The notes beneath the pieces are model-generated. The model saw only the letters and a list, made by a program, of their open reading frames with translations, searched no databases and was not told where the DNA came from. The position numbers and the translations under genes were made by a program. Shown piece by piece: positions 24,602 through 36,312 of a stretch of DNA of 64,000 bases (the stretch's first letter is position 1; each line of letters begins with the position of its first letter). Source of the stretch: Tilletiaria anomala UBC 951 (Eukaryota; Basidiomycota; Exobasidiomycetes; Georgefischeriales; Tilletiariaceae); contig NW_013547020.1 of the NCBI RefSeq assembly GCF_000711695.1, positions 124,001 to 188,000 of the forward strand, in the 5' to 3' direction.

Positions 24602-25612
24602 ATGAGCGTCCACGGCCTTCCAGCCATCTTCACCACTATGCGGGTGATTCCCGCCGAGGTAGGCGCTACCGGACAGCAGCCGTTTCTTGACCTTCCGTTG
24701 CCAGAGAGACTCGTCGCAAGGCTTCGCGACATGAGGCAACAGACAGAAGCTCGAACTGACCCTGGCTTTGGTCAGCTTCAGAAAAGGGTTCCTCTACTGG
24801 CGCGACACCTCCATCGCCTTTTTCGCGCGGCAGCTTCCCTGCAGGAGATCCATCCTGAAGCATGGAATCATCTTGATCAAGGAGTTTCAACTGAGGGCGA
24901 AAACGCTTTCTCGGTCTGGTTGCTCAACTATTTGCAAAATGGGCTACCTGCAGATGACGGGCGGTTCTATCGCCTACGCTTGGAGCTTTTACCAACCAAA
25001 TCTACCCCGGCTATCACCTATGCCGTAATCAATCCAGAGAACCAGCCGGATCTATGCGTCCGAATGGACTCTCAAGCCACTCAACCTCGAAGCACGTCAG
25101 ACGACACGCTTGACTCTTTCCCATTTGTGCACAAGACTTCCGAACGTTCGATATATAGCTCGGCGCAAGCTCGAGTCGGCGCTACGCTAGGAGCTGCGAG
25201 TTTCGCCTCTCTCAAAAATCCATGCTTTGACGTGATCATGTGGACGCGAATCGATGACCGGGAGCTCATAACGGAAAGCGGTATCGCTAATGTACTTCTC
25301 GAGCGCGGATTTTCGGGATGTTTCACCACGCCTCGAGTCACGCCATCGGGACCTCTACCAGGCGTGATGAGGGCAGAGCTGCTCGCGTCCGGGGTCGTGG
25401 AAGAAGCAGAAGTCACTAAAGAGGATCTCGTAAAAGCTGACACTAAGGTGTATCTCTGCAATTCATTGCGAGGGGTTTTTGAAGTGACCCTCGATATATC
25501 GCCTTATATACGATGCCTGTCAATACGGGATTGCGACAGCTATGAAAGTACAATTGTGTGGACGCCGCAGTACATGGTACTGCTGTGGGGCGAAAGCGTG
25601 GAAGTTTGGTAG
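24602..25612 (+). CDS. ABZ2: PLP-dependent class IV enzyme, aminodeoxychorismate lyase-like
   Basis: It is intronless, 336 aa, of the fold-type IV aminotransferase family (Aminotran_4). The probable PLP lysine is K178 in HKTSERSIYSSAQAR, equivalent to the K-T-x-x-R-x-x-Y block. The C-terminal lobe shows ELITESGIANVLLERG with the conserved Glu at residue 225, a threonine-proline turn (CFTTPRVTPSG), LPGVMRAELLASG, and VYLCNSLRGVFEVTL. This set fits 4-amino-4-deoxychorismate lyase, which releases pyruvate to give p-aminobenzoate for folate (yeast Abz2). A D-amino acid or branched-chain transaminase is less likely because of the NSLRG end. The frame opens at a GTG at 24593; I use the ATG three codons in. 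The tail after EVTL is not conserved, and an undetected 3' intron could change it. Confidence 0.75.
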   Translation: MSVHGLPAIFTTMRVIPAEVGATGQQPFLDLPLPERLVARLRDMRQQTEARTDPGFGQLQKRVPLLARHLHRLFRAAASLQEIHPEAWNHLDQGVSTEGENAFSVWLLNYLQNGLPADDGRFYRLRLELLPTKSTPAITYAVINPENQPDLCVRMDSQATQPRSTSDDTLDSFPFVHKTSERSIYSSAQARVGATLGAASFASLKNPCFDVIMWTRIDDRELITESGIANVLLERGFSGCFTTPRVTPSGPLPGVMRAELLASGVVEEAEVTKEDLVKADTKVYLCNSLRGVFEVTLDISPYIRCLSIRDCDSYESTIVWTPQYMVLLWGESVEVW

Positions 25613-27306
25613 ACCCTTCACAATTCCGATCATCGCGTCTTCATCTTCCACAGCCATCGTTACGTCTGCATACAGCTCACCTGGCTGCCGCAAGGCGCTT
25701 CTTAACCTCCAGCGATGGCACCCGCCTATTTGGAAGGTTTCTTACGGCCTGGCAGTGATGTTGCTTGTTCCTGTGCAGACAACATAGTCATAAAGAGCAT
25801 GAGTTCGCGCGAAGCTCTCTATGCGGTGTCACCGGTCGGTCGCCACCATGAGCCACCGTCGAAGCGTTCGGCGGTATTGGCAAACGTAACAAACACAGAT
25901 CGGGTTCAGCTTCCATCAATCAGCATCTTTGTTTGATATGTGTGTATTCTGGAGGTCTCGACCTGCCTGCCAAAAAGTGAGCCACGGGGACACACGGTCG
26001 CCGAGCGCTTGCTACAAGATCTCGACGCAGCCGAGATCACCTAACTTGACGTTCTCCGTCTGGTTGGGTACTCACGATGGACCCGGCCTCGGCGCGCTCT
26101 GGCCGGTGGCCAAATCCGCCACCACGACGACCGTATCAAAGACATCGTCAAACAGCATGTACCAAAGTGAATCGCGCGGATCTGATCAGCAGTGGTGGCC
26201 GTGCAGCAACTGTCTTGGTCTATTCCACACTGTGCTCTCCTGTTAGCACCATTCCATTCATCGCATTGCAGAAGGCAATGCGATGTGGGAGTTGTGACCT
26301 GGCGCTTGATGAGGCTTGGGGTTAGGGTTCGTTCCGTAACCTGGAATGCATTCCCGCTTTACTCGTATTGGCCGGCGAGTCCTTAGTTTTGTGAAAAGAC
26401 ATCTGTCTGTGGCTACGGTGGAGCTTTGTTCAGCGGAACGGGCACGACTTGCCCCACCATGTTGTGTCGCAGAAGTAGCCCAGCGCAGAGGCTGGATATA
26501 GTGCTGTTCACAGAGAAGCACTTGGTCTGTGCAATGTGGTCCAGAGGCTTCAGGCGTAAATAAAAGGGGAGCCTCGTATGCGGTAGGAGGCGGCAAATGC
26601 TGTCGTCGCTAGCTTCTTGCGGCATCAGGGAGATGATCATATGACCCAATCGCAATCACATTGTGCGAGCTTGGTGTGAAGGATAGTGATGTATCGCACG
26701 TACCCAGGGCCGCTTACACCATCCCATGCCCTCCATCGCTGGCCGGGCGCATCGCGCGCTCTGAAAGCCGGCTTCGCTGATACGTTAACGGACCCAACAC
26801 ACCATTTTCCTAATCAAATAAAATTAAGTTAAAAAAGAGGCTGCTGACTGTTTTCGTGTTTCACTGAGCGTAGAAAGAAGATTGATCCCGTCTGAAGCTG
26901 GGCATTCCATGAAAAGCGTTGAAGAATCAACAACATGTCTGCCTACGTTGCGCACAGCGCAGCTCTCGGGGTCTCAACGAGCCATCAGCGATCAGAAGTG
27001 AGCTCGGGCTGCTGGGCTCTGGCAGCAGATGCGCTGATGGTCTCACGATCAATAAAAAGCACCATGGGGAAGATTCGGAACTCGGGTCTCGGACTACTCT
27101 ACGCCACATTGGCCCAGCTGTAGTGAGCACAACTGGGTAACGTCGTCCACTGGGACGGGCAATGGTGCAAACAACGTCGCTGCTCGACTCCGTTGGGAAG
27201 ATGTCCGGAAGCCAAGTGAACGTGTCCATTGTCGCCGGATGCAGGGGCCCTGTGCGCCACGGAGGCACGTCAATCTGGCAAAGCTTGTGCGAATGGGAGG
27301 GACCCG
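25613..27306. other. Gene-poor stretch, 1.7 kb
   Basis: Only short frames on both strands, none with a recognisable product or good intron borders. An AT-rich patch (including CAAATAAAATTAAG) lies at 26811-26840. A GGGGTTAGGGTT string lies at 26318-26329. The right-hand end must hold the promoter of the nickel transporter gene. I see no transposon ends or direct repeats. Confidence 0.5.
26318..26329 (+). promoter_or_regulatory. TTAGGG-type motif
   Basis: GGGGTTAGGGTT is a two-unit match to the telomere-type repeat in the gene-poor region. It is about 1 kb upstream of the nickel transporter start, so a promoter role is uncertain. It may be chance. Confidence 0.2.
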
Positions 27307-28867
27307 ATGACTGGTAACCATCAGAGGCGCAAGGTTTTGCACCTGCGTCATTACCGGCCAACACTATTACTGAAAGCGCTGCTGCTCTCCTCCGGCGTAC
27401 TAGTCATCAATACGCTGATATGGGCGCTCTCCGGAGGGATCCTGAAAAAGAATGTGCTTGGACTTGCGCTCATTGCCTGGACAACAGGTCTGCGGCATGG
27501 CCTCGACGCGGATCACATCACGACCATCGACAATGTCGTTCGACGGATCATGAACAGCCACAACGAAGGACGGAGCCCAAAGACGCCAATCACGACCGGG
27601 ACGTTCTTCTCGCTCGGTCACTCGACCATCGTCCTCTCGGTGATCATTGCCATCGCGATGTCGGTGTCCATCGCAAGCAAATTGGATGCCGTTGGAAGTG
27701 TGGGAGGGGTGATCGGTACAGCGGTCAGCGGCTCGATGCTTATGCTGCTTGCCATCATAAATGCCTGCATCCTCTTCGGCACCGTTAGGAAACTTCGAAG
27801 GGTACGAAGAGGCGCAGATGCCGATGCGGAATGGGCACCTAGGGGCTGCTTTGCGCGAATGGCCAAACCACTCCTTCTCGCAACGGATCACCCGTGGAAG
27901 ATGTACCCAATCGGTGTGCTCTACGGCATTGGCTTTGACACTGGTGCGCTGACAGAGGCAGTCCAACTGGATTATAAGATAATTCTAGCTGACGTGTAGT
28001 TTTACTTTATCTCTTGCACGAAGCGAGCAGCATCGCGCTTCTGAGCGTATCTGCCATTGCATCGACTCGTTCAGATGCACATCGCAATGGATCGGTCGTT
28101 CTGCTCGCCCTCCTCTTCGCATCGGGTATGTGCCTTGTCGACTCTCTGGACAGCATCATGATGGTGTACGTCTACTCCCCTAGTGCTATGCGCGAGGGCT
28201 GGAAGCTGCTCCGCCCTCCTAGAGATGGTGCCGAGACGGAAACCGAGGCAGGCACTCAGCCAGACTTGCAGACCGCCGAGCAGACAATGGCAAGCAATCC
28301 TGCGGAAGGAAATCAGGATGCATCACCGCAGGAGAACAGCAAAATCGCGTCCAATGCGACGGTAGCAAAGCAGACACCTCAATTTCCCTTTGAAAGCCAG
28401 CCTGTCAATCTGGAAGCGGGACATCTAGGGAGCAGCCCCAGGGTCAATGTGCTCACTCCGGCTGTGAAGCTCTCATTGGTCATGACCACTGCCTCGATCT
28501 TGATGGCCTTTACTATTTCGCTCATTCAAATTTTGAGTCTTATTGCAGACCAATGTGGTCCGTGTGCAGCGGCAGCTGAGAAGCAGCAGGAGACGGGGGA
28601 CGGCGGTCTCGCTGGACGCTGGTGGCTTGGCTGGCAGGATGCGGCAGACAAATCTACCTAGTGAGTGTAGCAGTTTTACAAGGCCTTGTGCAATGCGGCG
28701 CTGGCCCGGGAGAAGCTCCAGTGCTGACCTGGCTGCGTTGCTCCAGCATTGGCATCGGCATTGTTGGTGCGTTCGCATTGGCGCTTGGCTTTTTCATGCT
28801 AGAGCAGTCAGCCACGAAGTGGATACGAAAGCGGCGAAAAACTAGAATAGTAGCACAACAAAGCTGA
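27307..28867 (+). CDS. NicO/NiCoT nickel-cobalt permease
   Basis: Exons 27307-27943, 28024-28660, 28747-28867; 464 aa. It moves Ni2+ or Co2+ across the plasma membrane, mainly to supply urease in fungi. The NiCoT signature RHGLDADHI is near residue 63, followed by the TTGTFFSLGHSTIVL helix and LYGIGFDT. The second signature, GFDTASSIALLSVSA, is complete only after the 80-nt intron is removed. LFASGMCLVDSLDSIMM follows. About eight hydrophobic helices are visible, with a hydrophilic loop of about 100 residues (rich in Glu, Gln and Ser) in the middle. The last exon supplies the final helix and a KRRK tail. The frame is open upstream with a TTG, but the first ATG is at 27307. The 3' end is 100 nt from that of the Doa10 gene. 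Confidence 0.92.
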
Positions 28868-28967
28868 ATGACATTCAAAACAGCGTTTGGTGATGCATGC
28901 AATACGATGCTTCGACGCTACAACATAGTGTACCTTTACTATCAACGGCGTCATCTGAGCGACGCTG

Positions 28968-31900
28968 CTACATTGGATCTGCTGGACGCTGGCCCGCTAG
29001 CAATGCATCAGGAATTGGACCCGTGTTTTCGTATTCAGACGCCTTTACTCCAGTGGACTCATCCTGCTTTTCGTAATTTAGCAGCTCTGTTTGCTCGAGG
29101 TAAAGCTCATCCTTCAACGAATCGGTCCAGCCTTTCATGTGTTCGAACAGAATCGAGCCAAAGATCGAGCAGGTTGCTACGGCGGCCGCAGCAATGTATG
29201 AGTGGCGCAGGTATGCCTGCCCATTCGCTCGGGGAATGTCGATGCGAGCACCGTAAAGGCCGAGAACAGTGAGGACAGGCGGAAGAATGAGCGCAATGGC
29301 AAGCCTGCCGACCAGGCTCAAGAATGGGATCTCCTGGTCCTTCCAGGCGTCGTATTGTGCGTCGGTCACAGAGTATAGGACGATCTTTTGTACCATGGTG
29401 CCTACTTCCCATGCTTGGATCAATGAGATAGTCGGTGCTGGGTGCTCCAGGCCAAATAACACCGGAACTTCCACATCTGAGAAGGAAGAAAAGATCAGTG
29501 CCCTGCTATTATCTTCCTACAAAGTGATTAGCGAGAACTCACACTGTTGGAAGTTGAGACCAAAAAGGAGTGGCATCGTCAACCGAACAACGGCCACGTG
29601 GCAGAGCCAACGACAAAAGGGCTCAGCCAACCGACGCCATAGCGGAGTGTCGTACTTGATGGCAATGATCTGCACCCCGTCGGCATCCTCCTTGGGCTGC
29701 TCGCCTCGGACTAACTTGGAAACGCCGCGAGCCGCTGCGAGAATTGCGAGGGAAAGGCAGGCACCGATGAAGTACGCACGCCCATCGTGCGGCTCCCTAT
29801 CGCTCAAGAAGCGCGCTGAGAATGTCCGTCCAAGGAGAAGTGGAATGACCATGCAGAGCGTAATCAAAAGCGCAGCGGATAGCCCAAGAGAAGCGACAAA
29901 GGCCCACAGCCGAACGCGAAATTGCGGCGGCACGTAAACAATCGTGTACTTCGGCTTCGTTCCGGTCATCTTGGAAATGGCTGCGTGTTGGACTTTGATC
30001 GCCTGGCGGCCCCGCTCGTCAAAAGGCATTCCACTCGCATCCGTTCGAATGACAAGGGGCGTCGACATGATGGCATGGTTGTCCGCCGGTACCCTAGCAA
30101 AGCTCCCAGTGGGGGGCCGAGAGCCGACTAGAATTACCGAGTTTTCATTGCTGGCTTGTGATCCCTCTTGAGCTGACAACGGTACACCCTCTTCATCGCG
30201 GTGTCGACCTCCGCGCAGAAATGATGAAAGACGTAGCTGAGCTGCAGCATACTTCCACCACCGCGAATATAAACGGCGGGTGAGACGCGATGGTTTCGCC
30301 TTGCGAATGAGCCATGGCACGACGATCAAAATCGCGACGAGATCAAGGAGAGAGTAGGTCGTGTGCTCGCGGGCCGACGTGCGCAAAGGAAGAATGAAGG
30401 ACGCCCAAAATCGAAGAGCCACAGAAGGGAAGCCGACAGTGCCGATAAGGACGGCTGTATACATGAGCACCGACGTGCCGAGCTTGGCCATGTGTGTTGT
30501 GCTCTTCCGATCGAGAATCTCCTTTACTGGTTGGAAATTGAGGTCGTGCGGATCCCGGATCCAGCAGAGCACACCGGGGCGAGCGATGTCGCGAGTCAGG
30601 CTGACAAATTGGGCGAAAAGGAACATGTAAAGGGTGCCTACTACCCAGTGGACGAACAAGAAAGTCAAGGGCGCAGCACAGAGACTACTTATGCGGTCGG
30701 CGATGGTGATACCCATGCAGAGCGGCAGAGCGCAGAGGTCGAGAATGAATCCGCAGCCGAGCGGGAATGCCGCAAGCTCAATGCCGATAAAGAAGCCAAC
30801 TTTGACGATGACAAGCTGTTCATCAATGAAGCTTTGCGCCCAGCTGAAGATGCTGCTGTTGAAATAGCGCGATGCTCGCTGCTGAGCCATTAGGGCAAGA
30901 ATCCAGTACAGATGCCCAACAGCGACGGCAGTGGCCCTGTCAACCATCCTCTTCCCATAGATCCTCCCGTTGACCCAGGCGTGCAGATTCCAGAAGCGAG
31001 AAGACATCCAGCTGGCGGACGAGTTGGCGACCTTCTGAGCGGCAATGACTGAATGCCTTGGCAGCCAAGTGAATGACTCCTTCGCATGCCCTGCATTGGA
31101 CTTGACTTGGGAAACGATCGAAGATTGGGCTGCTTGATTGGGATTGGGACCAACCATAGTGCCGATGAGCTGGCTCAGGCTTTTGCTGAGGAGAGCGATG
31201 AGGCCGTCGAAGAGCGGATCTGTGATGATGCGCAGTCCTCGGATGGGAAGCTTTACGAGCCAAATGAGCCTCTCTCCCGTGCCAAAAAGTCTTCCAATGA
31301 TGAAGGGCACCGCAGCGAAAACCAGGAGCGCAAAGCTGGACAGCACAGTGATAAGCGCGAGATTCTGCCACAAGGCACTTAGTGGGCCGTGCAAGCCAAC
31401 AGTTTCAAAGACTCCCATGACTTCATCCTCCCATGCCTGTTGGGCATCCGCCTCTTCCCATGGGTCCAGGTCGTCCCCCATTAGTTCATCAGGATGGCCG
31501 TCCTCATTTGCGCCATTGATGGGCACCTCGTTGGCAACTTGGAGGCCATCAGGCCCGTCGATGTTAAGGATCCTCCGTTGCAGTATCCTAGGGACCGCAA
31601 ACTGTGCGCCTTCTTCGTCCGAAGTGACGTCCTCCCACGCATCGTTTTCTTCGTCGCTACTATGCGAGGACATCGCGTCGTCTGCGTCGGCTAGTGTGCC
31701 CATAGAGTCCAGCTGCAAGTTGTCCAACAAGTGTTCTTCAGTGACGCTGTCACGTCGATCCAAGATGAAGGCCTCTTCTTCTGATCGATTGGACGGACCG
31801 GGAAGTGACTCGGACCGATTCGCGAAATTCTGCTCCTCAGGATCCAGAGGTGCCAGCCCAAGTGCCTGAAATCTTCGTCTTCTCATGTCGTCCAAACCAG

Positions 31901-32987
31901 GCCCCTCGCCTGGTCCGTTTTGTGGCAAGTTTGGGTTAGAGACTTGCAAAGACCCTGTCTCATCAACGACGGAAGATGACGTGGGAGGCCAGGTGGGGCC
32001 CCCTGCATGGTTATCGTCCCCAGTAGCGCCTCCTTGACCCTTTAGCTCGCGCGCGCCTAGGGCAGTCCGCACCTGTTCTGGCGTATCTTCAAGCGCTTCT
32101 CTTCGCTCTCCTATGTTATCAAGTGGGGTCGCGAGCGCGGGCTGCGCGTGCGGGTCAACTCGCGCAACATTCTGCCTTGCCAAAGGGTTCGCAGGAGCGG
32201 CAACTGGCGCATGATCGGGCTCCCCCGCTGGTTCTGGAGCTTGAGGCAGATGCTGTAGCACCCACTCCCTAAGCAGGAAGACGCCTACAAAAAGGACGAC
32301 GATAATGCAGCTCAAGATTTGGCCCTCGAAGCAGTCCTTGATTAACCCATTAACGAGGCCTTTATGCTCCTGGAAAAGCGCTTCAAAAAGAGCCTGGCCT
32401 TGCACTTTCGCTTGGTCATCTTCGACCGCTGGTGAAACTGCAGGCGCTTGTGCCGCTGCGTCCTTTGTAGTGTTGGAATTGACGATGAACCAGGCCATAG
32501 CATCGGGTGCCGGGCCGGCATTGATACCCCAGAGGATACCGTCCGAGGTCCACAAAAGCCCTCTTAGAGTGAAGATGTTGACGAGCGGCAGTACTACGAG
32601 CCATGATAAGGCGCATAGCACGGCACGCAAGAGGTATCGCAGCACCTGAAGCGTCCGGAAGAACAAGCGCCGCAGGTAATGACGCCATGGCAGGTGCCCA
32701 GCCGGCATAGACGCTTTATAGCGTTTGTGAAAAACGTACGAGTGGTTACAGAGCTCGCAGTATTTCTTCTTACTATGTTGGAGCCATTCAATCAAGCTGA
32801 ACGTTCGGAGATAGGGTAGTTAGCATATTTAATGCCACATACATCCACATAAAAGCACTGACCATGCTTGATGGCACGATCTGATCGAGCCGGTACACTT
32901 GCAAGGATGGTAGAGCAGGGCGTCTGGCTCAGGGCCGCTCCTGCAGATCCTGCAAGTCTCCCCCTCTGCATCGGCAGCGACATCCAT
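28968..32987 (-). CDS. SSM4: ER membrane RING-CH ubiquitin ligase Doa10 (MARCH6/TEB4)
   Basis: Exons 32863-32987, 29543-32796, 28968-29476; 1295 aa, against about 1319 in yeast. It is the E3 of ER-associated degradation in the ER and inner nuclear membrane. The N-terminal C4HC3 RINGv is made by exons 1 and 2: [49 protein letters not shown]. The 66-nt intron interrupts the codon of the Cys two residues after the His ligand. Many membrane helices follow, with a long acidic loop at about residues 190-480. The central TEB4/TD region and C-terminal helices ([19 protein letters not shown]) agree with a polytopic Doa10. The last 66-nt intron joins NFQQ to [15 protein letters not shown]. The gene is divergent from the CCDC124 homologue. 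Confidence 0.95.
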
Positions 32988-33535
32988 TTTGCTTCAGTGT
33001 TGTAGACCACCACACAAGGTGTCGAAGCAATGTTGGCCGATTGTCAATAGCAAGCTCACGGCCGCAATGTCAATGATTCGGGCGTACGCCGTGAGATCCA
33101 GGTGTCCTACGATGCTCCCGGACACATCGCCTTCGCTGGCTCATCTAGCCACACGGGGTAGGGACTACGCTTGATGGATAGCCTGAGACCAGCGTACTAT
33201 GCAAGCCTACCTTGGCGTGCTTGGACCAGTCTGCAATTGAAGTGGTGTGAAAGACGGTAATGCAGAGCACATATTCCTGGAGGAGCAAGCAAACTCAGCT
33301 TGTAGCTGAATATCAAGTACCAACCTATGATGATGGGAAAGGTGATGACTTCCGCCACATATTTTTGCATCAGAATGCCGTCAAAGACGGGTTCGATTGA
33401 TTTCTTTCATTTCCTTGGTCCTACCTAGGGTGAAGTCATCGCCTTGACAAAGCCCTGTTATCCCACAAGCCCCGGGGGAGCTGCAAGACGCACAGCAAGA
33501 GAAGCCAATCCATCCTCATTGCGGGTTTCACAAGC
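32988..33535. promoter_or_regulatory. Shared divergent promoter, Doa10 / CCDC124
   Basis: A 548-nt spacer between outward-facing starts. It holds no recognisable gene and no repeat. Confidence 0.4.
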
Positions 33536-34390
33536 ATGCCACCGAAAAGTGAGTAGTTAGTCGGTGCCACCAACCGACAGCAGGTGCGGCGACGCAGGAT
33601 GTGGTTAACCATATTATGTGCGGTCCATTCGAATTTATACATCGTCATCAGCGAACTCAAAGGCTGCCGCTGGCAGGGCGCGGAAGGCTGAGCAGACAGA
33701 CAAGAAGGCAGTGGAGGCCTCGGCGAAAGCCGAAGCGGCAGAGGCGGCTCGATGGGAAGATGGCGCGAAGGGAAAGTCTGCAGCAGATATGAAGCGAGAA
33801 AAGGCTGAGGAAGCGGCCCGCAAGAAGGCGGAGAAAGAGCGCTTGCTAGCAGAAGAGGAGGCCAGCTTGCCAAAGCAGCAGAAGTTGGCTCCGAAGGCTG
33901 GCGGCAAGAAGGGTGGCAAAGGGACGTCAGGCGCAGCATCCAGCTCTGGGTTTGATGATATGATCAGCTCGCTGTCCGCTTCCAATATCGACGATGCAAT
34001 CGACGCCATCGATTTGGCAACCGAGAAGACCTGGGACAAGGCAGCGATGGGTTCAAAGGCAGCTCAGATCGATTCACACCCTGAGAGGAGATTTAAGGCA
34101 GCTTTTGAGGCTTACAAGGAGCGGGAAACCCCGAACGTCAAGAAGGAGCATCCCGGGTTGCGGAAGACGCAAGTCGACGACATTCTGTACAAGCAATTTC
34201 AGGTGTGTCGATCGTGTCTCTGTGTAGCAACGGCCGCAGACAGAAGGGCTGATGAGGACACTCAAATGTACAGAAAGCGCCGGAAAACCCATTCAACCAA
34301 CTCACTGTCGCATACGACGCTGGTAAAACCGAGAAGATGGCAGCATTGCAAGCTACGCGTGAGGAGACAGCAAAGCGGCTCGGTTCGTAA
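33536..34390 (+). CDS. CCDC124: CCDC124 homologue (ribosome-associated coiled-coil protein)
   Basis: Exons 33536-33548 (only 13 nt), 33652-34202, 34274-34390; 226 aa. The spliced N-terminus is MPPKTNSKAAAGRARKAEQ, then a Lys/Glu/Ala-rich coiled coil to about residue 110. The family's C-terminal domain is clear: HPERRFKAAFEAYKERETP, LRKTQVDDILYKQFQ, and after the last intron KAPENPFNQLTVAYD. In other eukaryotes CCDC124 (related in function to yeast Lso2) binds idle 80S ribosomes at the mRNA channel and helps recovery from starvation; fission yeast Oxs1 is a relative. The role is from the family. The start is set by the conserved basic MPPK beginning, which needs the tiny first exon. Confidence 0.9.
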
Positions 34391-34527
34391 AGTATCATCC
34401 TGTCGTTTCTGGTACTTGATGGCGACATCGGTCTTCACAAAGACTTGAATTTGTCATCGCAATAGATAGTTGGTAAAAGTACAACATTGGCGGGATACAT
34501 CTTTTAAAAGGGGGACACACGCGCATT

Positions 34528-35635
34528 TTAAGCTGTCCTCAGCTCCTCATCGACTAATAGAAGTACGGCGCTGATGGCGATGACCAGAGAGAGAAGGCCT
34601 GTCATGAAATTGACAATCTTTCCACTCCTTGCATGTTCGACATCTTTGTCTGCAAGATGGAGCTCGATCTTCCTTCCAATTGCAGAAGCAATTTCCCTCG
34701 GGCCTGAATGGGCCATGACGGCACCATCAGCCTGGCCATCGCACATGGGATGGGCTGATCCTGCTTGCGCTAATACGTCTATCCGCTCCAGAGCGCGCTC
34801 TCTCTGTAAATAGTCGAATGTGCCGATGCCCAGGGCGAGCAGGGCGACGACGAAATAAATGAGGCCCAACACAAGCGAGCCCGTAGCTGTATCTAGCACC
34901 CCCCTAGATACTTGTTGCTTCAATGCCACTTTCGGCATCTGAAAAGCACTCGGTTCGAGAAGGGAGTTTGTAGTCTGAAACGTGAGTAGTTCTGATGGTG
35001 GGGGAATTGTGTCAAGGATGTACCCTGTCGCCTTCTCAGCGAATCCGTATTCACTTTGCGCAGGTGCAATCTTCATCGCATATATTCTCTCTCGCCACCG
35101 GCGCCGCAGAGCTCGTTGAACGGAAAGTCGCGAGCCTTGAGGCCCGCGAGGGTCGACAAGCAGCACGCTGGCTTTTGGACTTGACTGGACGTCATCAAGA
35201 TTGAACCGTAAGAGCAAGAGCCCCGATAGCCCAGCCATTACTGCAGAGGTCTTGACCCAAGACATGAACGTGCGTTCACGTGCTGTGACCATTGAGACGT
35301 GTCAGGATTGCATTCACGGTGAAGCATCAAGCCACTGCATTCTCACCGCAGAAATCCCTCGTCATACTACTTGCGACATTTCTTACCATGAAAAATGAAG
35401 ACACGGCAGTATCGATCTTGGAGAGAAGCCGAACTCTCTGCCCCACTGCAGCTGAGTCAGCCATCGAAAAGGAGGGACCTTGTTCCAAAGTAGGCGCAAC
35501 TTCCCCTGGAATCGGTGCGGGGGAAGGGCTACGAGAGTGGAGGGTAGAGCGAGGGTAGGCATTCGGGATGTGAGGTGTCAGACGGCGGCTTTGGCTCTTT
35601 GGAGGCACGGACGCCATACTAGACGCATCTGCCAT
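34528..35635 (-). CDS. DUF202 membrane protein
   Basis: Exons 35347-35635 and 34528-35282 joined over a 64-nt intron; 347 aa. The intron restores the family block CARERTFMSWVKTSAVMAGL at about residue 96, which matches the DUF202 signature (A-x-x-R-T-x-x-x-W-x-R/K-T). Three hydrophobic helices are visible: at the signature, at SLVLGLIYFVVALLALGIG, and at the C-terminus (FMTGLLSLVIAISAVLLLV). The first 95 residues are Pro/Ser-rich. A basic stretch (RALRRRWRERI) follows the first helix. DUF202 also forms the membrane part of the vacuolar VTC polyphosphate polymerase, but no SPX or polymerase domain is present here, so I assign no function. Its 3' end faces that of the CCDC124 gene 137 nt away. 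Confidence 0.82.
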
Positions 35636-36312
35636 ACTTCTGCAAATATTTCAGTCGGCTGCCTGCAGCAAGCTTGAAAAGGACCTAATTGTCTAGCTAC
35701 CAACCAGCTGTCGAGGCTTCTTGCGTCGCCCGATTCCACTTCCCACGGCGCCACGCGCGAGTCTTCGCTTGCGCCAGGATCTGTAACGAGCTTATTCGAC
35801 ACACCTTGTGATCGCTGAAGCGGCTCCTGCCCATTGACCTCATGCAGTCGATCTAGGCCATAATACGTTGAAATACGATGCGCAAGAGATTACTGATGTG
35901 CTCCAACATGACTGCATGACGCAAGACGTCGGGTTGCCGGCATATATAATATGAGTTCACGTAGTTCCTATATGGCGACGGCGAAGCACTAGTCTTCGAA
36001 ACAATGCGCTTTGTGGCTTAGTTCAGCTGCCCCGGTAGGTCGGCCTCCTTTTCGTTGTACTTACTGGGGCCGTCGCGCGCCAGCCGCCAGGGGAGAGCGC
36101 GACTAGTTCGATGAGATCTGGTTTTCGACGAGGTTAGACCGATGCGTACTACGATGGGAGAATAAGAAAGAATAAGAAGACCTGCGAGGCAATTGGGATT
36201 GACATCTTTGCATTGATGACGGCTGCTTTCTTCACGTCGTTGAGAGTCCATTGTATACCGAGCCAAGGGACAAGAAGCACACCCAGTCGGGAACGTCCTA
36301 AGAATCAGAAAC
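35636..36312. promoter_or_regulatory. Shared divergent promoter, DUF202 / eIF2B-epsilon
   Basis: A 677-nt spacer between outward-facing starts. It includes an AT-rich CATATATAATATG at about 35940-35953, a possible TATA element some 360 nt before the eIF2B start. No gene is seen. Confidence 0.4.

Noticed and set aside
26318-26329. TTAGGG-like string as evidence of a chromosome end
   Set aside because: Only two imperfect units in the middle of the window with genes on both sides. It is not a telomere.
25613-27306. Gene-poor stretch as a possible transposon remnant
   Set aside because: No terminal repeats, target-site duplications, or reverse transcriptase or transposase motifs were seen on either strand.
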